Shown here: in pieces, positions 48,801 through 60,374 of the stretch
How positions within the stretch are numbered: the first letter of the stretch is position 1
Layout of the letters: each line of letters opens with the position of its first letter
Source: Gymnorhina tibicen
Taxonomy: Eukaryota; Chordata; Aves; Passeriformes; Artamidae
Reading direction: 5' to 3'
Length of the DNA stretch: 64,000 nucleotides
Assembly: GCA_013399875.1 (NCBI GenBank)
Contig: VXAZ01005577.1
Span: 434,001 to 498,000, forward strand
Notes under the pieces: generated by a model
Databases searched by the model: none
Told to the model about the DNA's origin: nothing
The model's input: the letters and a program-made list of their open reading frames with translations, nothing else
Position numbers and translations under genes: made by a program

Positions 48801-49459
48801 ATTCTTCTCTTCCCTCTTTTTCTCTTTCCCTCTCTTTTCCTCACGTTTGACATTTTTCATGTATCTTTTCAGAAGATACTGTCTCAAAATCTTTAGATGT
48901 TTCTTTTAATTTAGTCTTAGTCATTAGTAGCTTCCTAAACAGTGACTTTAGAAAAACCTGTATTTTAAAAATTCCTCAGTTCCTCCCTTTTCCCAGTACG
49001 TTTTTCTCAAATAAGATTGACAGGCAGTTTTTCTTGTTTAAATCTTTCAACAGACCACATTTATTCTTCATTGTATTTTGGTATTTTGTATAGGATGAAC
49101 AAAACTTTCTAGGGTTTATATTATTTTCTCCTCAGAAAATAAGAATGCTTTTATTACCCTTCATCAATACACTTTTCAGCATTTTAAAAACTTAGCATAT
49201 TTGCCATGTTGATTCAGTCTCTGGCATTCTCTGGTGACAATGTACCTAGCACTACAATATGATATGTTTCCAGGGACTGACTCACTTGGAACTATTCATT
49301 CTGGGGATGATTCCTTAGTTTAAAAATTTTACATTTGTTGATTATAACCATTTTGAATTCAAAAATAATAATAAAACTCCTACGTATATTAGCAGAAATA
49401 TTTGCACTATTAGCTATTTCTTACTGCAATTATTTTGAACCATCTGAATCTAAAAACCT
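45843..49459. other. Unannotated AT-rich DNA
   Basis: No gene or recognised repeat is seen. TA-rich low complexity occupies about 46980-47110. Frames at 47094-47450 (+) and 48175-48528 (+) are 117-118 codons long but contain no domain I can name. Confidence 0.4.
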
Positions 49460-49541
49460 GTTTCATTTTTATTCTATGTTGTTTCATTTTTATCCTATCT
49501 TGTTTCCTTTTTATCCTATCTTGTTTCCTTTTTATTGTACG
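49460..49541 (+). repeat. 21-bp minisatellite, about 3.9 copies
   Basis: Units of the form 'gtttcNtttttatNctatNtt' lie at 49460-49480, 49481-49501, 49502-49522 and 49523-49541. The unit length is a multiple of three, so a small frame running through it shows a seven-residue repeat ending in FYPIL. The frame has no other sign of being coding. Confidence 0.92.
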
Positions 49542-52500
49542 TAGAATGGCTCAGAAGTGGATAAGAGAATGGCAAAAAGCCCCAATTTGTAAATGACCAT
49601 TTGTTCATTCAATATTTCTATTTTTAATTCATGCTGTTTTTTCTAATCTCTTCCAAAATATGAAAGAGAAAATTTTCTTACCCAAATTGCAATAAACTCT
49701 GCATAATCAGCTAAAACTGGCCATCCAATTTTAAAGTGATCAGGTTTAGAAGCGTGCTTTGAAATGCTTCTCAGATGCTGGCTGTGCCACATGTTATTCT
49801 GAGATGTAGTTTTATCTGAAAATGGAATACAATGAGATTTCTGTATTTCTTTAGCTTTTAGACACCACATATGACCACTCTTTTCTAGGGGGCAGAATCA
49901 AAACAAATGCCTTTCAGACATTTTATTTTCTAATGCTTCAGTTCTTTTCTTAGAGATAATGTGCGGAATTCTCCTCTGCATCTTTCTGTTAGGAAAGGCT
50001 GTGGTATTTGTAAAATAAAGACTGAATCTACACAGACAGAGAAAGAAACAGTGCGGTGTTTATTGAAAACATGAAAATGTTGTCTGCTGTTGAAGAGGGG
50101 ATGTCATTAGATGGACTTTGATGGAAGTGTAGAAATTCTTGCTGTGCAAACAGATACGTGTCCCTTCAAAGAGATTAAAACCTTGTGTATTAGCCTGCTT
50201 AGTGTGCGTCCTAATATTATTTATGACAGTGGACAATCATACCTGCTATAACCGCAAAATAAAACTTTGGTTTTTATTATGGTGATGGGACAAAGCAGGG
50301 CTAAAAATTATTTAATTTATGCTACTAAACTGGATATGTCTCCATGCATAAGGATGAAGCTACATCCATCTGTTTCATGCGGGGAATTCAGTCCCCTATT
50401 ATTGCAAGGAATGTGGTTTTGCCATTAGACCACAGTAGTTGTACAAAACCTGTACCATAGGGTTTCTGGATTTATCTTTCACTGTCTGGGACTGCAAACT
50501 CCCCTTGTTTTGGCCATGATAACAACTGTCTAATGACCAACTTGTTATCACTTAACTTGTTTTTATGTAAATCTGTGACTACCATACATATCTCAAAGGT
50601 GTGACCAACCTCAGTAGTTGTTGTAGAACAGGTACTAGCCCTTTATATTGAGTCTGGGAAAGTTAGTGTCCTACTTTCAAACTGTAAGCTAGCAACCGGG
50701 AAAGAAGAAAGTATTAAGAAAATGTGTAAAAAAAAGAAGAAGCAGACCTTCTGGTACAAAGAAGGAAGGGACTGCCAGCACCAGCATGGAGCTGTTCAAG
50801 AAGAGTTCAGGACTCAGACAACCCACACAGATCCCTGAAAGAATGAGCACATCTCCAAGGAAAATGGGTGGAAACTAGAAGGGGGATTTGTGTACCAGGG
50901 TTTAAATTTTATTATTAATTATATATTTCCTCATTATTTTAGACTGTGATAGTGAATACCTTTTCATTGTATTTTGTCTGTAAAGACTTTACCTGGGCAA
51001 AGTTATAGGTCTGTATACATTGTGCATCTGCTTTAGACCATAATGAGGTTTTTGAGCATAATACAACTCCCTCATATAACCCTTTTTCACAGAGTGTTAT
51101 CTTAAAACTGGTTAGATTTCCTTACCCTATTGCACTTAGAGTGGCTGTTCTGAAACTTCTCTTCTGATTTCCAGCCTACTTTCCAGCCTTGTATGTCTTA
51201 CAGTACCGATCTCATTACAGCATTTGTCTGCCAGATTCTGGATGTCTATGCAGACACCAAGCACTGCTCTTCTGCCAGAGTGCATACTCACTTTCTTAGA
51301 TGTAAATTATTCAATTTCCTCCTTAGCTCACAGCCCAATTTACTCAAATTCTTCTTTTCCTGTAACCTCTTGATTGTTATTCCCTTGTGTACTTATAAAA
51401 ATTACTTTATCCTCTCTCAAGCCCTAGTCTGTTAGAGTATAGATGTGAAGATTGAATTACCACACGCACACACTCACCATCATTTAGGCTCATTTTGCTT
51501 CTTAACATCCTACTTGCCTTTTGATACAGGTGGGTCCCATTGGAAATTATTCCTCTTCAACCTAAATAACTGCAGTTGTACATAACATTTTAATCATACA
51601 ATTGTGATTAAATTATAAAACTGCCCAAGAAAGCATTGATATGCCCTTATTGCAGCTTATAAATGGTTATTTTATTACACTGTCAGAAAGCATCTTCCAT
51701 TTTTAATGATAGTTGTCTTGTGTAGCATTATAATTCTTAGAGAAAAATTAAGGAAAAGTATTCCTTTAACTCCCTCTATCTGTAGTTCTGTATTTTTTAA
51801 TGTAATTTTTCCATTCATCACATTACTAATATTAGCCTGCTATTCATCGAATTCACATTGTTAAATTTTGCAAGGTATACAGGAAGAAAGTTCTCTACTG
51901 ATTCTGATGAACAGAATAAATTTTAACATTCCATTTAATTTAATGGAACAGTACAAGACCAAAAAGTGTACCCCCAATTTTGGTTTAGAGATTGCCAGTA
52001 GAAGAAGACATAATACATAAAGGAAGCATGTTCTCACAATTCATTACACAGCCTGTCTCTGCTCTGGGAATAATTTGGATTTCAGAGCAATTAAATGGCT
52101 CATTCCTGTTTACACTGTAGCCTTTGACTTCTCCAATGAAAAAAATTTGTGGAGAGCAAAAACACTGTTTATGACTTCTATTACACTGTAAGAAATAAGT
52201 GGTGCAGCTTTACTCCCAACTGGGATGCAATTGCTCACATGAGTAGTCCCATTGATCTCAAAGTGTGAGTTATTCCTTTGTAAAAGTAGTGAAAAAAACT
52301 CCCACTCTATAAGTGCTGATTAATACCAACAAAGAATTTCCAATCTAGACAGAAAATAGATTGAATAAATACTGATAAAATTAGTCATTGTTATTTTATC
52401 AAAAACTTAGAAAATACAGGGAAGATTGGCAAGTGACCTGGCTGTTCCACAAGCAAAAAAATTATAGGTGAACAACTAAATTTCTTGCTTTTATAAGTTT

Positions 52501-53935
52501 AAAAAACCCCAAACATTGTGGCACAGAAGTGCTCTTTAAAGGACTTTAAATTCGTATTACAGAAACTGAATTCAGGGAAAATGCTTTAAAAATAATGTAC
52601 TAATAACAAATCATGGCATAAGAACATTATTACTACTTGAAATCAGTGTGGACTCTTTATGAAGACCAAAAAACAACATACAGGGCTATAAAATGTTTAT
52701 TGTATCCTGTATGGACTACTTTGGGCTTGCAGTGTAATTGCTTTTCTCACTAGTCCAGCCTGTCTGAACTGCTATAACTCACCTGAGCTCAACTATCCAG
52801 AATGGGAATTATTCATATTTCAGGATGTCATGGGGTTTTGTGCCTAGGCTGTAATGGAGAAATGGCATTGAGATACTCTAGAGATGTTGTAATATCTCAA
52901 GCAATTGTTTTCATTCTTTCAGTGATGTACCAGTGATTCAGAGAGTTTGCTGTGTGATAATTTTCATGTGTTTGTGTTTGCCTTTAATGGTTAATAGAAG
53001 CACTTCCAGACTGATACACTTTCATCTGATACTGTCTTCCCCTATGTCTAATAGAAAAACTGACTTACTTACGTACTTTATGTAGCCCATTTAGATCTGT
53101 GAGCATGACCATATAACCCTTTTTTTTAACTGAGACAATTTTAGTCTATGAAAATAATTTTGTGATTTTTTTTTTCATTTGACTTTAATCTGGTTTTTAA
53201 TTTTTTAGAAAAATAAAATATTCCTGGAGAATATTTGCATTAGCTGAGATGTAATCAGTCCGCACCTTTGTACCACAAGAAAAGGTTTTTGGCTCTATTT
53301 TTTTGGTTGAGTTTCCTTCTATTGTTCCTGTTATAACATGGTTTAGCCACAGCCATATTCCTCCTGAAGTATCATTAGATGTGTCATTAGATGGGCTAGA
53401 GCATAGATTTACAACACGTGAATACTACGCATTTAAAATGTGGTAGCTCGTCACACATACCATGAGTTAGTACATAGACTTTGATAGGCAGCAAGGGTAT
53501 CGCAATATAAAAACAATCTTTGCCTTGCCTTGTAGCCTTAAGAGCACAACACGCTTGAGTCATATCCTCGGCAATAAAAGTTCACTCTCTCTCTGCTTTT
53601 CTCTCTGCCACAGTCCTCCCATTTTTCTCTAGAAAGAACATTATTGCCTCCTGTGGGCTACCTGAACTAAAACCCCTCCACATTCATCTGTAGCTGGGTT
53701 CTTTGCAGTGTGCCTACCTACGCTGTCATAAACAGATTTTAGTTTCCCACTGTGTTTCCACAGCAGTACCTTTCTTTAACTGTGACTATTTGGTAAGACA
53801 GTTTTTTTTTTTCCCTTTTAACAAATAATGGTAATGATTTATCAATTGTAACTAAGGATTTATTTTTTTTAAATGATTGGGATGAGGGCTTTTTTGTTGT
53901 TCACTTTAGTCTTGTGGCTTCCTTCTGGTATAATT
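49542..53935. other. Unannotated AT-rich DNA
   Basis: No gene or repeat family can be supported. Poly-T tracts occur (for example 53164-53175 and 53802-53812). The longest frame is 80 codons (51193-51435, +). Confidence 0.45.
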
Positions 53936-54085
53936 CACAGAATCCCATGATGGTTAAGTTTGGAAGCGACCACTGAAAGTCTTCTAGCCCAACCTCTTTG
54001 GTCAAGCAGGGTTCCTTGGAGCATGTTACTCAGTGTGTCCAGATGGCTTTTGAATATCTCCACTGAGAGAGACTGCTGCATTAAG
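53936..54085 (-). mobile_element. CR1 LINE 3' tail fragment
   Basis: The + strand reads 'ttcacagaatcccatgatgg', 'ttaagtttggaagcgaccac', 'agcccaacctctttggtcaa', 'gcagggttccttggagcatg' and 'ggcttttgaatatctccact', which is the reverse complement of a CR1 3' end. Homology fades after about 54085. Confidence 0.8.
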
Positions 54086-54381
54086 TTTACAGGAATTTAG
54101 CAGAAAAAAAATTTCTGCTCCATGTATTCCAGCTGGTCCTCAGAGATCAGAGGGGCTGAGTGTGGCCTGATTTAAATTCTGGCTATAGCCGATTCAGCAC
54201 TGTAAGTCTTGTCATGTTCAAAGGACCTTGCATAAGCATAGATGCACAAATAATGAAATTCATGAATCAGGTCTGATGACATTCAATAAGGACTTGCATG
54301 GTCCAGATTCAAGATTAATACGGCTTTTTGAAAAAATAGGAAAGCAGGTTCAGGATTGCCCACGATAAATGCGCTAACTAC

Positions 54382-54900
54382 AGTGTTACGTGTGTTGTGA
54401 CAGAAAGTATAGTAAGAGATATCCAATAACAAGATATTTATACACATATATAAATAAATATTCCCAGGTGTTCTCCAACACAGTTGGAGATGGGAAGCTC
54501 ACCTAAAGGCTTCAGAAGTCGTTGGCAGAGGAGGAGAGACACAGTCCATTGACTGATTCCAAGCAGACAGAAGTGTTTTTCCCCTCCAGCCCTTTCTGCC
54601 CCAAAGCCCCACTTTTATATATTAGTTTGGGTCCATCCCAGTGGCATGCGACAATTGAATATTCTAGATGAGGTTTGGTGATTTCGGTCATATGTGTATT
54701 ACATGTCCCACATTCTCCTTCATTTGCATTCTAAGGAGTAAATAAGTTAATATGTTAGTAGGGCTTAATAACGGTCTTGGTTACTTTTGGTCAGAATTTA
54801 CAGTTGACAAAAGAGGTAAAATAAGCACTTCGGTCTTTCCTCATGCACAGAAGCAGCAGTAAAGGCTGTCTGACCTTCACTGGAGAGTCTTTGTGTGCTT
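54382..54900 (-). mobile_element. Possible LTR with promoter signals
   Basis: The minus strand shows a compact promoter layout. An octamer ATGCAAAT lies at 54722-54729, then an ATATAAAA TATA box at 54613-54620, then a GC/GA-rich start region and, about 110 nt on, a CTTTAG/GTGAGC donor-like site (GT at 54501-54502). A TGTTACG start near 54382 could be the complement of an LTR 3' end, but no AATAAA is evident. The moderately GC-rich stretch around the TATA differs from its flanks. An ERV LTR is the likeliest source, and a host promoter with a first exon is the alternative. The boundaries are rough. Confidence 0.35.
54613..54620 (-). promoter_or_regulatory. TATA box candidate with upstream octamer
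   Basis: ATATAAAA on the minus strand lies about 100 bp downstream of an exact Oct-factor octamer (ATGCAAAT, 54722-54729). Spacing and order are those of an RNA polymerase II promoter or LTR U3. No transcript evidence is available. Confidence 0.35.
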
Positions 54901-55176
54901 CCTTATTTCTTTAATGAACCAGATTTTTAAAAAGGCTTTTTTTGCACAGTGAAGGGAGTCAGTCTAATGGCTGGTACACATATGTGGGTGCTCTTCTGTG
55001 CCTCACTGAAACAGCTTTGGGTTTTGAGACCTCTGCTTCACCCCATACACCATTCACTTGTCAGCCCTTGCTCAAGCAGGTAGAAGATCAGCTAGGGGCT
55101 CAGCTCAGGTTTTTCTTAACCTACCTCAACAATTCTTCACGGTCTTAAAGCAACACTGTACAAATCTGATCATTTA

Positions 55177-55345
55177 TGACAGAGAGTCCACAACCTCTCT
55201 GGGCAATCTGTTCCAGTGCTCTGTCACACGCACAGGAAAGTTCTTCTTTATGTTCAGGTGGAACCTCCTGTGCATCAGTTTCTGCCTGTCTGTTGCCTCT
55301 TGTTCTACTGCTTGGCACCACCAGGAAGAGTCTGGCTCCATCCTC
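55177..55345 (-). mobile_element. Older CR1 copy, 3' segment (part 1 of 2)
   Basis: The + strand 'gtccacaacctctctgggca', 'atctgttccagtgctctgtc', 'aacctcctgtgcatcagttt' and 'aagagtctggctccatcctc' are reverse-complement CR1 ORF2 C-terminal sequence. The copy breaks off at about 55345, where another CR1 begins, and resumes at about 55736. The expected terminal tail 5' of 55177 is missing. Confidence 0.85.
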
Positions 55346-55735
55346 TTCCACAGAGTCACAGAATTACAGATTAGTTTGGGTTGGAAAGGACCTCTGGAGA
55401 TCTTGTCCCACCCCTCTGCCAAGGCTGGCAGATTACATAGGAACATGTCCAAATGAGTTTTGAATGTCTCCAGGGCGGGAGATTTCATGACCTGCCTAGG
55501 CAGCCTGTTCCACTGTTCTGCCACCCTCAATGTTGGGGTGGATGTCTTTTTTAGTTTATGGCCACTGCTCTGTGTCCTGTCTCTGAGCACCACTGAAAAG
55601 AGTCTAGCACCTTCCTCTTGACAAACATCTTTGAGATGCTTATATGTATTAATGTATTAATGAGGTCCCCTCTCAGTCTGCTCTTCTCTAGACTAAACAG
55701 ACCCAGCTCCTTCAGTTTGGCGTTAACACCTTTCC
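55346..55735 (-). mobile_element. Younger CR1 copy nested in an older CR1
   Basis: The insert begins (+ strand) with a CR1 terminus, 'cagagtcacagaattacag' and then 'gtttgggttggaaaggacct'. It runs through the C-terminal coding part ('aggcagcctgttccactgtt') to 'agactaaacagacccagctc' and 'cttcagtttggcgttaacac'. Here it is 5'-truncated, and the outer copy resumes with 'cattgatgaggtccc'. Each copy therefore shows its own version of the 'gaggtccc' block, at 55662 and 55759. Both copies lie in the same orientation. Confidence 0.85.
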
Positions 55736-56079
55736 TTCACATTCTTGCATACATTGATGAGGTCCCTTCCCAGTTGTCTCTTCTCAAGGATGAACAGGCA
55801 CAATTCCCTGAGCTGTTCGTCATAAAACAGACATTCCAGTCCCTTAATCACCTTTACAGCCCTCCACTGGACCAGCTCCAGGAGCCCCATGTCTCTCTTG
55901 TACCTCAGAGCCCAGAACTGGACACAGCTCTCCAGATGTGACCTCACCAGGGCTGAGCAGAGGGGCAGGATCACCTCCCTCGACCTGCTGGCAATGCTAT
56001 TCCTAATGCACCCCAGGATACCTTTGGCCTTCTTGGCCACAAGGACACACTGCTGGCTCATGGACAACTTGTTGTTCAC
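55723..56079 (-). pseudogene. CR1 ORF2 C-terminal remnant with a long open frame
   Basis: The 118-codon frame belongs mainly to the older CR1 copy. It reads through the region after the reverse transcriptase: NNKLSMSQQCVLVAKKAKG, then [32 protein letters not shown] and finally [17 protein letters not shown]. These are standard CR1 ORF2 landmarks in the correct order. The RT catalytic part lies upstream and is 5'-truncated at about 56320, so no enzyme can be made. The last codons run into the nested younger copy. It is a neutral fossil, though unusually intact for its surroundings. Confidence 0.75.
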
Positions 56080-56320
56080 CAGGACCCCAGGTCTTTCTTT
56101 GCAGAGCTGCTTTCCAGCACATGCCTTTCCCTAGCCTGTGTTGCTGCACAAAATTATTCTACCCCAGGTTCAGAATCTTGCAGCTACCTTTGTTGAATTT
56201 CAGACAGTTGAGCTCCGCCCATCTCTCCAGCCTGTCGAGGTCCTTCTGAAGGGCTGCACAGCCCTCTGGGGTATCAGCCACTCCTCCCAGTTTTGTGTCA
56301 TCTGCCAACTTACTGAGGAC
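55736..56320 (-). mobile_element. Older CR1 copy, 5' segment (part 2 of 2)
   Basis: The outer CR1 continues from 'cattgatgaggtcccttccc' through 'gaacaggcacaattccctga', 'tcctaatgcaccccaggata', 'gtcgaggtccttctgaaggg' and 'catctgccaacttactgagg'. It is 5'-truncated at about 56320 within the reverse-transcriptase region. Confidence 0.88.
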
Positions 56321-59300
56321 CAAAGCATTTAAACCATATGTTCAGTTCGGGAACAGAAGAAATTAATCAGGTACAGCATGAATAACATACAAGAGGGATG
56401 GTGTAAGGAAAGGCTTATGGACAGTGAGAGAGGATGGGTGAAGTTTTAGCAAGCTGATCTGGAAAAGTCTTTCTTGTCCTTGTTGGAGCAGAGTTATGTT
56501 CATGATTTGTACATGAACTTGAGTAAATGGTGACATTCAAGTTGAGGGAACATATGCCTCTGGTCAGATGTATAGGAGTGTGAAATTCTGTAAGGTTGAG
56601 CTGTTTGTTTTTGGCTTCATGCTGTTCCTTGCAATACAATAGTGGCTTTGGGGGAACTCTCTGGAGAGAAAGATATTTTTACTTTGCTTGCTAACAACCA
56701 AGCAAATGTAGGAGAAATGTTTCTAGACCTTGCAGGATATAGCAGACAGAAGAGAGCACTGAAAGAAACATGGAAAGGAGCAGGATGTCAGGTAGAAGAG
56801 AGGGATTACTGAAAGTAGCAAGGATCAGTGACATGTCTCGGCACTGACTGAAATGCAAGATTCCTTGGAAACAGGGGGAATTGCTAATGTTTTGTGCTAA
56901 ATTAAAAGGCTAAAGGCAGTAGCAAGGGTTTACCAGCAAGAACTCAATAGGCCAGGGAGACTTCTATATAAGTCCATTTTTTTTTTACTTGTCCAGCATA
57001 GCCACTTTGCATTTTCTCTATCTAAGAAATTATGAGTCCTGATTTTTATTATACTTCTTTTTGGAAAAATATCAGACCAGAATACATAGGTGCACAAGCC
57101 TCAAAACTGGGGCCAGCTTGAGATCTATTACATAAATATTAACAGTTGGTTTAATTTTTACTTTTGTTTATTTTCAGGTTTTCTATTAGGTGGGCAAAGT
57201 GCGGTACAGTCTAATCCGATGCAACACAGTTTAGGTTCTAGCAACATGTATTTAAAACATGAGTGAACAAAATCTATTCAATTAAAACAATGTCTTTAAA
57301 ATAAACGTACTGAAAGTGTTTCATAGAGGGACACCAAAAGACTTTTTAGAGGGGGGATTTCAATGTAGAAATTGTCTCTAAGGAGTCTGGCCATTCAAGC
57401 CAACGCAGAAGTTTTCAGCAATTGTTGTTAACAAAAGCAATATTGTTACTAGGGTAACAAAAACACACACACTAAAAGGTATCTTGGCACTGTTCCTGAT
57501 GAAATATGTATGTATAGCTATGAAATATCTCCTGAATCCAAGATAATTTCTTAATTTTTGGTTTCATTTGAGCCTGCCAGTTAACATTCATTTCAAATGG
57601 TCATTTATCTCTAAAAGCTTTTCTCTGAAAAAATTTCATGCACAGTGTTGTCTTAAATACTTCATTCCAAACCGTGCAAGAGATAAAATAGAACCTTTAC
57701 ATTTGCAACAAAAGAAAAGTTTTCAAAACTTACGTATTATTCACATGTTCATTATGGTTACCATGCATATATTCAGTGATATGTTCTCAAAAAGAGATTA
57801 AAATTTCTTCTGATTCCAAGCACTCCAGATTCTACTGTGTTTTGTAATTTTTTTTCTGTTGTGGGGAGGAGGTAGAGTTCTTTCTTTTGTTTCTGGTCTG
57901 TTTGGAGTTTTTTCCCTTCTGTGTGTATGAAACCAATGAACAAAGAACACCTGTTGTGTTTTACACCACCTATATTATTATTCATGAACTTGGAGCATTG
58001 GAGCAGACTTATGTGGAACAACAAAAACTTTCTTCAGTATTCTGGTGAAACTTTGTGCCCCACAGGTACTTGTTGAGCTTTTGCCACCTACTTCAAAGCT
58101 ACTCCATTCAAATGATCTTTACTATCTGCTGAGTGACTTCTCATATATCAGCAGTCTATTTTTTTTTTTAAACAGACTTTTAAAATTTTTTTTTAAATCC
58201 CTGAGTTTAAGAATTCCTTAGTTTTTATCATGTATCACAAATTACAGAGAGATTTCAGTTTGTGCTGAGGAAACCTGCCTACATTCCTAGCTTTGGGAGA
58301 GTGATTCAATAGTGTCCTATTTTTGATATATAGTTGACCAAATTATCTCAAATAAAGATTGCTCAGGGGAAATTATCTCTGTTGAGAACATGTCTCCTGG
58401 ATCATAGATATAATCTGTGTCAAAATTAAGCTAACCTCTCCACTTTGGGTTGGAATCTGTCCTTATATGCAGACTTCTAAGTTGCAGTCTGCTTACTATT
58501 CTGTCTTTGTCTTCTGAGCTCAGACTTTTTTAGAACTCGGTGTCTTCACAGCAATTGTATGTGGTATCTCTGAGTGACACTTCCATCCTCAGAGAAGGAG
58601 AAATAGCAGAAGGAAGTCAGGGAGGGAGTATCTCTGGAGATCGTGTGAGAAGTCAGAGAAATCATCTCTTCTCTGCCCATCTGTTCATCAGCTAGGGCTC
58701 AAGCGTATAGCTTTGTCACACTGCAGGCTTGCTGTGTTGGATCCACAAGGCATTTGGAGAAAATGCAACCGAAAATGTAGATGAAGAAAAGTTATTCTAA
58801 GAATAAATTTAAAGCAACGTGGAAGCCGTGAGGAATGATGGAACATTACTGAAGAAATATCAGCAGAAAAAAAAAATAATGTCTGCACTCATTATTCTGA
58901 CAAAGGATTTTTAGAGAACATTTTTTAGAAAAACAGAGGATTCTTTTTAGAAAGTGTGGTAATATTGGTCAAACTTAGATATGTTTTCCACTGCTGTGTA
59001 ATATACTATAGACAAATCAGCCAGGTGATTATGGGAAACAATTCAGGTGCCTGAAAAATACAAGCAATTGTAGTGGTACCAGGTAATTGTACTTGAGAAA
59101 CTTTAAACATTCCTGTGGAGTGTGGATCATAATTTGATTGAATTGTCCCATTACAAATGCAGGGCCATACTGAGTACTATTGAACTGAAAATCATGTTTT
59201 TTCAGTTTTAAAATCATTGTTATAAAGAACCTATCCATAGCTGCATATATTTTCTAGTAATATATAGGAGAGAGAGACAGAGCAGATGATATATAACTGT

Positions 59301-59389
59301 GATCTTGACTACAGTATTAGATGAGCCAAAACAGATTTCAAAGAAACAGCATCAGGACATGAAAATTTACCATTTATACTTGAAAAGAT
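56321..59389. other. Unannotated AT-rich DNA
   Basis: No gene or named repeat is seen. G-rich and A-rich local patches are present but no exon signals are convincing. Confidence 0.45.
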
Positions 59390-60374
59390 CATCATGAAGG
59401 AGAAGCTAGAGGCTTCCTCTTTGCCTGATAGAGCCAATGTCAGCTGTCTCCAAGACAGATCTGCTGCTGGCCAAGGCCGAGCCCATCAGTGGCAGTAGTA
59501 ACACCTCTGTGATAACAAATTTAAGAAGGAATACAGGGTTATTGTGCAGAAGCAAATGGTAGCCAGAGAAGAGAGTGAAAAACTTGAAACAACTCTGCAG
59601 ACACCAAGCTCATTGAAGAAGGAGGTGGAAGAGGTGCTCCAGGTTCTAGAGCAGAAGTTCCTCTCCAGCTTGAGTGAAAACCATAGTGAGACAGGCTGTC
59701 CCCCTGCAGCCCATGAAGGTCCACAGGGGAGCAGAGATGTCCCTGCATGGAGAACCCCGCACTGGAGCAAGTAGATGCCTAAAGGAGACTGTGAACTGGG
59801 TGGAAGCTCATGTTGGAGCAGGCTCCTGGCAGGACCTGTGGACCCATAGAGAGAGGAGCTCACACCGGAGTAGGTTTCCTGGCAGGACTTGTGATCCCGT
59901 GGGAGACACACACTGGAGCAGTTCATGAACAACTGCAGCCTGTGGGAAGTAATCACATTGGAGAAGTTCATGGAGGACTGTCTCTGGTGGTAGGGACCCT
60001 ACATTAGAGGAGGGAAAGGACTGCTCTCCTTGAGGAAGAAGAGGCAGAGACAACGTGAGGTGACTGACCACACATCCCATTCCTGTCCCCCTGGCACCAT
60101 GGGAGGGAAGGAGGTAGAGAATGAGGAGTAAAGTTAAGCCCAGAAAGTGGGAGGGGTGGGGGAAGTAATTCTTTTAAGATTTGGGCTTACTCCTCATTAA
60201 CCCACTCTGATTTGTTTGGTATCAAAATCTACTCTGTTTTGCCTGCAACAGTCTCTCCTTATCTCCGCCCATGAACCTTTCATTACATATTTTCTCTCCC
60301 CTACCCAGCTGAGGAGGGGAGTGATAGAGCACCTTTTGTGGTCATTTGGCATCCAGTCAGGATCAACTGACCAT
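59390..60374 (+). mobile_element. Endogenous retroviral LTR, old
   Basis: The + strand shows the layout of an avian ERV LTR. The U3 holds 'gccaaggccgagcccatcag' near 59472 and several degenerate units of about 50 bp built on 'ctggagcag...gaccc' (59761-59960). A G-rich stretch with 'gaggagtaaagttaagccc' precedes an R/U5-like part ('tctactctgttttgcctgca', 'ccttatctccgcccatgaac', 'ctgaggaggggagtgataga'), and the end is near GGATCAACTGACCA (60374). The 5' edge is not sharp, and the left TG was not identified. No gag-pol lies beyond it. The 3' end directly abuts a CR1 fragment. Stops and indels indicate age. Confidence 0.65.
59812..59927 (+). repeat. Degenerate tandem units of about 50 bp in the LTR
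   Basis: Units beginning 'ttggagcaggctcctggcag', 'ccggagtaggtttcctggca' and 'ctggagcagttcatgaac' start at about 59812, 59864 and 59911. They share the core 'cctggcaggac(c/t)tgtg(g/a)(a/t)ccc'. Such U3 repeats in LTRs often act as enhancer units. Confidence 0.7.

Noticed and set aside
55174..55593. 139-codon minus-strand frame as a host gene
   Set aside because: It is CR1 ORF2 C-terminal sequence from two nested copies, not a host gene.
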